Shown here one piece after another: positions 56,190 to 64,000 of a DNA stretch of 64,000 nt (position 1 is its first letter; each line of letters opens with the position of its first letter). The DNA is from Dactylonectria macrodidyma (taxonomy: Eukaryota; Ascomycota; Sordariomycetes; Hypocreales; Nectriaceae). The position numbers were made by a program, and so were the translations under genes. Location of the stretch: contig JAGMUV010000012.1 of the NCBI GenBank assembly GCA_020744425.1, positions 744,001-808,000 on the forward strand, written 5' to 3'. The notes below the pieces were generated by a model. The model worked only from the letters and a program-made list of their open reading frames with translations. It was not told where the DNA came from and did not search any database.

Positions 56190-58972
56190 GGGCAATAAAG
56201 TAAAATATTGCAATATACCCCATATGATATGGACTTTCTCATATTGTAACAATATAATATGAAGATTTTGATATTATGACAATATAATATGAGGATGTCC
56301 ATATTAGCAATATATTATTTATATTGGGTTGTCAATCCTGGGGCGAATTCGCCTCTTGACCGTAGCCAGACAGGACTTACCCTATACCAGCCACAGCAGT
56401 ACTTGGCTTTTATTAGCTAGTATTCACTTCGACACACGTCTTTGTTAACAGTCATTCCTAACACGCGACCACGCGTTTCTTCCACGCGCCAGGGAAGGCA
56501 TAGCCGGTACGGACGAGGTTGGGCTGGGCATCCCGGTGGTTGCCTGTCAATATTTGCCATCGACACCGCTGCCCATTTTCTCTATCACTGTCGAGCCTAC
56601 TGACTAACCCTACTGCCGATGCCTCAACAACGCCTCCCTTTTGACCAATGGTCGCAACGAAGAGAGTCGTTAATCTCAGTCGACGTTTCGGAGTTTTCCA
56701 GCCGGCAGTTGAATGACCTAGACCAGAGCCAAACGCCCAAATGCCAGTCATCTCGACCTCGCACAGCCTCCACAACCTCCTCTACCAAGCCCAGAACGTC
56801 ATAGGTCTTCTCTCATATGCCAGACGAGGAGATGGAGACGAGATACTACAATCCGCAGACCGGAAAAGAAGAGTGGCGTTATAAACATTATGACAGAGCA
56901 TATGCCTGTTCTGGGGGTACTGCGGCTCCTGCAAAACATCTTATGGACCTTCCTCCTGACGGCCACGGTCTACCAAAAGGAGCCCTGCGAACAGCTAAAG
57001 TGATAACGATACGAACGATTCTCGAACAAGCTCGCGCTACAGCAGAAGAAAATCCCCACAAACGCCGTCAGCTCAACGATCAATCCGGAGATTCAATCGA
57101 CCCAAACCAGCTCGAAGTGTTATACATAAGGCTTATTACAGCCTGTTCTCTCCCATTTCGGCTTATAGAATGCCCAGAGTTCCGGGCACTCTTGGCCTAC
57201 ATTAATGACGATATCGATACTTGGCTTCCAGATACGCACGAGACCATTAGGAAATGGATCATGCGGCAGTATGAAGACCAGAAGGAGAAGGTCAAGCAGC
57301 GCATACAGTCAGCGAAGTCAAGAATTCACATCAGCTGCGATCTTTAGACTTCTCCCAACTCTTTGGCTGTCTTAGGCATAGTCGGCCACTATGTCACTAA
57401 AGACAGTCAGCTAGAACACCATATTTTAGCGTTAAAAGACATCGACAGTGAGCACGACGGTTCTCACCTCGCTACGGCCATTTTGGCAGTGGTTAACGAA
57501 TGGGGCTTTGCTTCAAAACTCGGATATTTCGTGATGGACAATGCTAGCAATAACGACATAATGATAGGATCCCTTTCGCTTGGTCAGTACAACTCACCGT
57601 TTCTACCGACTGGTCCTAAGATCCCACAGGCCTCCTTCGCCGATATAACATCCGATACGATCCCAAAGTTCACCGACTCCGCTGCCAAGGCCATATCATC
57701 AATCTCGCCGCTAAAGCCTTCCTCTTTGTTACTGACAATGAGAAGCTCGAACGTGACGATCCAGGTGTGTATAATGTGACACTAAAGCATATTAAAGCGT
57801 GGTAGAAGAAGGGACCTCTTAGCAAGCTTTACAACTTCGTCGTTTATATCTAACGGAATGTTCAGCGCATCCAAAAGTTTCTTACTATCAGCCATAACCG
57901 TAAGCTTGCGCGAGATAATGACATAAGGTGGAGCTCGTGGTATACCATGTTGAGAGCGGCCTTGAATCTTAGAGACGCAATTGACGGCTATTTTAACAAA
58001 TGGATGGATGCAGATTGTGCTGGAGACGAGCTCTCTTCAGAGGACTGGACCATCTTAGAGAAGATCAAGTTCTTCCTAGAGAAGCTAAAGATGATGACTA
58101 AGGCTCTTGAGTTATCGTTTGCAAACTTGACAATGTCCTCTTGGCTATGGACTTCGTATTAGCATAATTCGAAGCCGGTAAGGAGGCAAATGTCGACGAT
58201 CCGGTGATAGCACCGATGTATAACTCGGGCTGGGCGAAGCTGGACAAGTATTATCGCCTTACTGATAAATCACCTGCCTACATTGCAGCTATCGTGCTCC
58301 ACCCTTCGCATAAATGGCACTACATCCAGGAGAACTGGAAAAAGGAGTGGGTTAAGTCGTTAAAGAAGTTGCTTGAGACGCTGTAGAACGAATATAGACC
58401 TATAGAATCACCTCTTCCAGTCTGCGAGGTCCCATCAGCGACCACGAACGAGTTCTTGAATTGGCGGAACAAGCACCTGCAGCCATCACTCATTACGGAC
58501 GAATACGAGCGTTATTACAAGTCTGAACGGGTTTATGGTTTTACGAGCGCCCTTGCATAGTGGCTAGAGGAGACACAGCAGAAAAACTACCCAAGCCTGA
58601 GCAAGATGGCCGTGGATATATTGTCAATTCCTATAATGTCTGCAGAGCCCGAACGACTCTTCTCTAGGGCAAAGATAACGATTACAGACCGTCGAAATCG
58701 ACTTGGGAGTGATGTAATTAAAGTATTGGAGTGCCTGAAGTCATGGTTTAGGATACGAGATTTTCAAGGTGACGAGATTTTCGCTAAGGCAGTTGAATGA
58801 TGAGGTCACGTGGAATATATTGGATGTATTATCACACTGCCAATATATTGGGTTCTTGGCAATACAATACAATATGGGTCCTGTTCATATTGGGCAATAC
58901 AATATAGCCTCCTGGCAATACGATATTATTGCGAGGGGGTCCATATTGCCAATATACGTATTGTTTATATTA
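56190..58972 (+). mobile_element. Decayed hAT element with AATAT-rich ends
   Basis: The coding part 56619-58800 is flanked by AT-rich blocks at 56190-56326 and 58805-58971. These repeat CAATATAATATG-like words and share GTCCATATTRGCAATAT followed by TTTATATT. The exact ends and duplication could not be set, because the right side touches the inverted Helitron E end at 58973. Confidence 0.65.
56619..58800 (+). pseudogene. hAT transposase with BED finger and dimerisation domain, many Trp-to-stop changes
   Basis: The product starts MPQQRLPFDQW and continues collinearly with fungal hAT transposases. The BED region reads KEEWRYKHYDRAYACSGG, with Tyr in place of both first Cys residues. The core includes HISCDL, then a TAG where Trp is expected, then TSPNSLAVLGIVGHY, FVMDNASNND, WSSWYTMLRAAL and LTDKSPAYIAAIVLHP. 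The dimerisation motif is DILSIPIMSAEPERLFS (58606-58800). Stops at about 56802, 57345, 57802 and 57852 all replace probable Trp codons (TGG to TAG). Together with Cys to Tyr this is a consistent G-to-A bias, as produced by RIP. A frame shift near 57580 and a disordered stretch near 58160-58205 are also present. Not functional. Confidence 0.85.
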
Positions 58973-59303
58973 AAATACTACGTCACCCCATGCGCATTGG
59001 AGCGGCGATGGGGTGCATGGGGTAGCCTCAGCCGAAGGCTGTGTGTCCGCGGCCCGGGAAGCTATTACTACTACTGCATTCTCTACGTACTGATCCATTG
59101 CCATGGCCGTTCTTGGTATTATGTGACACGTACGGATTCCGTGTGAGCACCTGTCGTTTCCTGAGCTCCTGATCCCTCATCTTCATCTTCATGCCATCCG
59201 AGGGAGACCCGTAGATCAGGTGATTACGATCAAATGGGGCATCTAACATCAAGCCCTCGAGCGTCTTCACACGAGAGATAGCCACGTAGCTTAACCCAGT
59301 CTG
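58973..59303 (-). mobile_element. Helitron E, 3' part, inverted relative to the 5' part
   Basis: Reading the minus strand from 59303 gives QTGLSYVAISRVKTLEGLML and the rest of the RepHel C-terminus to a TGA near 59080. The 3' hairpin and the terminus GACGTAGTATTT at 58973 follow. It continues exactly at the codon where the plus-strand part breaks off at 53631, with the octamer CAGACTGG repeated at both. Confidence 0.86.
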
Positions 59304-59715
59304 CAGGCTTTCTATCCATATTCCATACTCCATACAGGCCCGTATGGAATATGGAAAATGGAATGCACCTCGTATGGAAGCTTATTCCATACGTATGGAA
59401 TACAAAAAATGACGTCATCTCTCACACTGCCACGATCGTAAAGAATCAGGTTTGGGAGCTCTGCAATTCAGTAATTGTACAGTGGTTTGCCTGCTGTCGG
59501 CTGCAGACAGAGCTGAGATTGAAGTATGAAACAGCATAAACGATGGGTTTGGGATCACTCTGAAACAGACTGCAATAGCGGGGATAATATTTTCCGGAAT
59601 AATCCATTATTCCATACGTATGGAATACGGACGGCCCGTATGGAATATGGAGTATGGAGTATGGAACATTCCATACTCCATCACTTATTCCATACGAGTA
59701 TGGATAGAAAGCCTG
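59304..59715 (-). mobile_element. hAT-type MITE, right copy (412 bp), inverted
   Basis: Reverse complement of 53632-54043 with no difference that I could find by eye. On the outer side it is followed by CTCGG, and the inner neighbour of the left copy begins CCGAG. These form a short matching pair in the pre-inversion arrangement. Confidence 0.88.
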
Positions 59716-61114
59716 CTCGGTGCTAACAAGTCAACTAAGCTCTAGGGATGTATCCTCGCCAGCGATTGGCCGCCTTAAGGAGACACATTCACCCATTTCT
59801 AAGGTACGCAGGCGCATTGCCAAGAAAACGCATCTGGGCAGGGGTAGCCAAGGAAATGGCTTGCATCCGCGATCCGCGATCCGCAGAGAGATCGTCAGCG
59901 ACGCCTCGTGTCTGATGGCTAAATCTTCCCGGTTTTCAAGTCGTGACCAAGGATCTCAGCAAGAGAGGGGATTGATAACTTCTGGTGAGGTAGGTAGACT
60001 ACCTACCTAGGAAATGGCCCGAAGCCTCTAACGCGGCAGCTGCCACTGTGACTCGTTAGCGCTGGCAATAGCCAAATCTTGGTGACGCGATGACACCGTC
60101 CTCTACGATGATACGCCGTATGTGCATGAGAGAAAGGGCTCTGTCGTTGACCTTGCATAAACTGGGCCTATGCGCCGAGTCAAAGCAGAGAGCTAAATAG
60201 AGAATGAGGTCCCAACAAACCTCCAATTCTGCCATGGCCAAGGGCCTCCCGCCCACCTCCAAGGCGCACAAGATGCTCGACATGGGGCATACGCAGTCAA
60301 ACACCAGGTCGAAGAAGAAGCCCGCCAAGCTTGATTTCTCCCACTTCATCTCGCGAAAGCCCACGAAGACCAACCCACCACCCTAGCAAGGCGGCCCATG
60401 CTCAGCACCGATCAGTTCGTCAACTCACCGTCCCCGATGTCGCCTCTTTCATCACCATCCATCCGTGGAAAACTGAGCAAGCGACCGACCAAGGAAAGCG
60501 TTCATCATTTCTCAATTGCCCTCCGTCCTTTGGCCGTTGAGGTGAGATACCGCTCAGGAGCGCATAGAGCCGCCTTCCTTTACTCTGCCGCTTGTCCCTT
60601 TCAAAGTAAGAGCGGCTTGAAGAATGCCGAAATCAACCAGTCAGGCTCGGCCTTGGCGCTCCTATGCTAGCCAAGGCCCAAGTCTCACCCCATTATGCGA
60701 GGCGCACCGCCACCCGTTCGCCAAGGCCGCGAAGTTCCAACTTCACACCATGTTTCCAGCAAGGATTCGCCCGACTCACAGACGGTACACTAATCACTTT
60801 TTGGGCGATACAGTTCATGTTGAGCGAAGTATTGCGATGCGCGGTTTAATGTGAAGAAGAGTCTATTTTCAGAAGAAGAACAAGGTATAAATAAGGTAAA
60901 GATGATGCGCTCCCGTGCCTCGATTCATCGCGACCAAATGATTTCATCCCCTGTTTCCACGGAGCAATTATGTCCCTTCGCAATGCCTGTGCAAATCAGT
61001 GGCCCCTTATTGCAGACCGAACCCATGTACTCGTGATACTTTCAATATCCTGCGTGTGTGAAACTCCCATCTCACAACCAGTTTCAAACTTCCTTCTCCG
61101 TGTGTACAAGGTGT
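59716..61114. other. Mostly unassigned; possible small gene at 60234-60386
   Basis: A frame starting at ATG 60234 encodes 50 basic residues (KMLDMGHTQSNTRSKKKPAK). Another starts at 60398 (SPSPMSPLSSPSIRGKL). They could be exons of one small host gene, but I find no domain and no convincing intron. The rest shows nothing. Confidence 0.3.
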
Positions 61115-61972
61115 TTATAGCACAAGAGGGACGAGGCCCACGAGACCGAGCAGGGCATAGGGAACGCCGACGATGCCGGTGCCACTGCCGCCGTTGTCAG
61201 AGCTAGAGCTATCCGACGAAGAGTCAGACGACGAGGAGTCGCTGCTAGAGCTATCGCTAGAGTCGCTGTTGGAGTCGCTGCTGGAGTCATTGTCCGACAC
61301 CGCGGTGGCACTGCCGGAGGCAGAAGAAGAGGAGGAGACGGTGACAGATGAAGCGGTAGTGAAGGTGAAAGTATACGATGATCCGCTGGAATCGCTGTCG
61401 CTGTAGGTGCAGGTGCCGTCGCTCACGCAAGTCTGGCCAGAGAAGCAGTACTTGCCATTGTCGCAACAGACTGAGCCCTCAGGCATGCAGCCATCACCGC
61501 ACTCCTCCTGGGAAGAGTAGCAAGAGCCGCTGCTGGAATCATCGTCGCTGCTGCCTGTAGAGCAGAAGCCATCGCTGGTGCACGTCTCACCGGCGTCACA
61601 GTAGCCAGTGTCGCAGCACACGGAGCCCTCGGGCATACAGGAGTCGCCACAGATTTCGTTGCCGTCTGAGCAGCCCGAAGCCGAGCCGGTGCAGGTCGAG
61701 CCATCCTCGCAGCAGCCGTCGGCCATACAGTAAGTGCCGATGTCGCAGTATCCAGTGTTGCCGCTGCAACACTCGCCAGTCAGGGGCATACAGCCATCTC
61801 CACACTCAGTCTTGCCAACATCACAGGTGCCAGTAGCGGCGAGGGTGAGGGCCTGAGAGCCAGCGCCTGGGAGAAGGAGGCCCTTCTGGCCAGCCTTGAA
61901 AGAGTTGAATTTGACGGGAGAGGAAGCGGTGGCGACGCCAACAAGGGCGAAGAGGAAGGTTGAAGACCGCAT
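61115..61972 (-). CDS. Secreted Cys-rich protein with GPI-anchor signal
   Basis: A single-exon gene of 285 residues. Residues 1-17 (MRSSTFLFALVGVATAS) form a signal peptide. Residues 50-190 contain three related Cys-rich modules built on CGDGCMP or CGDSCMP, then VCCD.., then YCDAG.. or YCFSG, about 30 Cys in all, probably disulfide-bonded. Residues 195-265 are almost only Ser, Asp, Thr and Ala (SSDSSSSDSS), a likely O-glycosylated stalk. The end is small residues followed by the hydrophobic tail VPYALLGLVGLVPLVL, a GPI-attachment signal. A surface or wall protein is expected. The ATG at 61972 is the only start that gives the signal peptide. The DNA of the Ser/Asp stretch is a short-unit repeat and may vary in length between strains. 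Confidence 0.88.
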   Translation of the reverse strand: MRSSTFLFALVGVATASSPVKFNSFKAGQKGLLLPGAGSQALTLAATGTCDVGKTECGDGCMPLTGECCSGNTGYCDIGTYCMADGCCEDGSTCTGSASGCSDGNEICGDSCMPEGSVCCDTGYCDAGETCTSDGFCSTGSSDDDSSSGSCYSSQEECGDGCMPEGSVCCDNGKYCFSGQTCVSDGTCTYSDSDSSGSSYTFTFTTASSVTVSSSSSASGSATAVSDNDSSSDSNSDSSDSSSSDSSSSDSSSDSSSSDNGGSGTGIVGVPYALLGLVGLVPLVL

Positions 61973-62075
61973 GATGTCTGACGTGAAGAAGACGGAACCG
62001 AAGTGATCTAATCAGTGTAGACGGTTTGGAGACAAAGCGAGTGCTTGCAGTGCGATTTCTGGAGGGCTTCATTTC

Positions 62076-62086
62076 TCTTTATAAGG
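62076..62086 (-). promoter_or_regulatory. TATA-like element of the GPI-anchored protein gene
   Basis: CCTTATAAAG on the minus strand, about 105 bp upstream of the ATG at 61972, in a suitable place for a core promoter. Confidence 0.5.
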
Positions 62087-64000
62087 ACGGCTACTAGTAC
62101 ACTTGGTCAGTGAACAACTGCTGCTGACAGCCTCTTGCTTCAGGGATAATGCCTTGTGGTTCCTCCCCACCAACTCGCAGAGTAAGGCACCAGCGAGTCC
62201 AGCCTAGCCGGGGTTTCATGCATCACATGGCGCCACCAATATCTGAAGGGGCAAGGCTAGAGAAATTAGGAAACGGCCTGGTGGACTGGTAGTGGTCTGC
62301 GCGAGTAAAGGCGGGTACTGGACCCGCGCCGATCCAGCCAACTTCAACGGTTCGAAAAGGCGCCTCCACGCGGCCAAAAGCCATGTTGCCGAAATGGCTG
62401 ACACGCTTGCATTCAAGAGGCGCACGTTGCTTTCGACGCTGGTTCTAAAAACATTCCATACAGCAGCTCCATACAAGCCGATTGCCTGGCCTTGAAGGTA
62501 TCGTAAATTGCAGAATGCGCAACCGTTGCATCCTAGACAAGGTACCAGCGCGAGATAGGTTGTCAGACGGGCTAACCTCTGCCCATGCTCCAATGCTCCC
62601 CAGATGGGTGACTGACTGAATTGATCAACAAGCCCAACCCGGAGCATGGTCTCGTTGATTGGCTGAATGGGGATTTGACCTTTCAGCTCGTCGAAATCCT
62701 TATCCAGTCTTGGAGCTCTTGAGCTGACTGTGCGACAAAAATGGAATGCCGAAGATGATCTTCGCAGACGAGCATCAAGATGGGTCAGACGGCTAGAAAA
62801 CGGACACAGCCACCTTCCTCGACCTTGCAGAGTGCAGACCGCCGTGGTTCATTGCCAGACGATGATTCACAACTTAGTTCGAATGCCTCGAGCAAGTGCT
62901 GCAGGCCCACCCGAACGAGAAGGGATCCCGGGTCATCACACGCTCTTCACCAATCATGCGTTATTGTTGTGTCCGACCCGCCGTCCACAGCAACGCCTTG
63001 CCTCTTTAAGCAAGGAAGCTGCTTATGGGCATATTCTCCAAGGCAGCAGAGTTGAGTACTCGAGTTCGTGCTTCCCCATCGCCGACGTGTTCGGCCTAAC
63101 CAAACTGTCAATTGAGTTCTCTGTTCTCCGTCACAGTCAGTCGAGTACGAGAGCAGCATAGCGCCGACGTGTCGCGACACCAGCCCCTACCATTCCCGCC
63201 TGCATCGTCCTGCACAGAGCTTCGTGACTTGTCCGCCGCAGGTCGTCGAGTCACGACCTGCATTGAGGAGGAGCTCGACCTGGAGCGGCTGGCCAGCATC
63301 ACAGCTGACTCTGGGGAGCGGCCTGGCCCATACCGCTGCGTCTGCTTCACTACCCGCTCGTACCCGGTCGGGAGATCTTCGTCACGGAGCGTATGGACCT
63401 GAATCTCGTCTGGCCGACGCGCAGATGTTCTCAAGCCCTTCTTACGCTCTCTGCCCTAGCCTCATTTTGGACCCGATGTTGCCCGCGATGGCAACTGCAT
63501 CACGGCTGGCGGCAGTGCATGCAAGGATAAAGATGTAGGGGAGGAGTTCGGAGGTGTTTGCGGATAGAATCGGCAAATAGTGCGAACGGGCACACCTAGG
63601 CAATTCGGGTCACGAAATAGAAGGTTCATCATGATTCTATGCGTTTTTGGGACAGCAGATTAGCATTACGAAACAGAGCGCCTGTGTGCCTGTGTGCCTG
63701 TGTGCCTGTGTGCTGCCAGTAGCTATGTCAGTGTCACGAACTTCACTTATACGGTCGCACATTAGATAAGGTCCAATAAAGTGCAAATAGCCAAATCTCA
63801 AATCCCATTACCAAGGTCACCACGGCGATCTGAAGGACTAGTGCTTCAGCCATAGATGCAGATATCCCAGTATTCTGATACCTGAATAACCTCCTTGATG
63901 ATTACACAGCCACAATCTAACATAAGGTCAGGATATCGATATATCAGGGGTTTCGTAATACAGGGTCACAATCCAACAGAAAGTATAAATAAATGTAAAG
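62087..64000. other. No gene recognised
   Basis: Open frames of 60-143 codons on both strands overlap each other and show no domain, signal peptide or splice structure. A short tandem repeat of TGTGTGCC lies at about 63681-63714. Confidence 0.35.

Noticed and set aside
62216..63434. Several open frames of 77-143 codons near the right end
   Set aside because: They overlap on both strands and lack any domain, signal peptide or intron support.

Overview
The window comes from a filamentous ascomycete (Pezizomycotina, most likely Sordariomycetes). The ordinary genes have several short introns of about 50-90 bp with GT..AG borders, and their products are typical of such fungi: an RTA1-like membrane protein, a Zn(II)2Cys6 regulator, a rhodopsin-domain (PTH11-like) membrane protein and a GPI-anchored Cys-rich surface protein. 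I see no rRNA, tRNA, CRISPR or prokaryotic operon structure. Most of the remaining sequence is transposable elements, many of them nested.

Layout. 0.5-4.4 kb: an RTA1-family gene split by a 2.7-kb hAT element with a perfect 8-bp target duplication. 4.4-7.7 kb: a short TA-flanked MITE and a 5'-truncated LINE. 9.1-10.9 kb: a Zn2Cys6 transcription factor. 11.35-11.59 kb: a mariner-type MITE. 13.5-14.9 kb: a rhodopsin-domain gene. 15.0-16.3 kb: a Helitron end, a MITE and a solo LTR nested in the MITE. 16.7-50.4 kb: four Helitrons, A (minus, 16.7-22.8), B (minus, 23.1-34.2), C (minus, 34.3-43.4 or further) and D (plus, about 45-50.35), with a decayed MYND-finger gene between C and D. 52.3-59.7 kb: a fifth, internally deleted Helitron (E) whose two halves now lie 5.3 kb apart in opposite orientation. 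Between them are two 412-bp hAT-type MITEs in inverted orientation, a LINE 3' end, a Tc1/mariner remnant and a decayed hAT. 61.1-62.0 kb: the GPI-anchored protein. The last 2 kb hold nothing I can identify.

The Helitrons fall into two families. Family 1 (A, D, E) has a RepHel protein with an N-terminal Cys4 finger, a short VVLGTP motif, a DUF6570-like/Helitron_like_N region, HUH and two-Tyr Rep motifs, and a Pif1-type helicase. Family 2 (B, C) has one three-exon gene for a protein of about 2,220-2,250 residues. It also carries a second, divergently transcribed spliced gene whose product is conserved between B and C and which I cannot assign to a known family. The shared intergenic region contains tandem repeats in both elements. 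This two-gene, head-to-head Helitron is the best candidate for an undescribed system: Rep nicks and joins DNA, Pif1 unwinds it, and the partner may handle single-stranded DNA or regulate the element (inference).

The second notable structure is at 52.3-59.7 kb. Recombination between two inverted MITE copies appears to have flipped the segment between them and separated the halves of Helitron E. The 8-bp target duplication CAGACTGG can still be read at the two separated junctions. Both hATs carry TGG-to-TAG type stops suggestive of RIP, whereas Helitrons A, B and C keep open reading frames.
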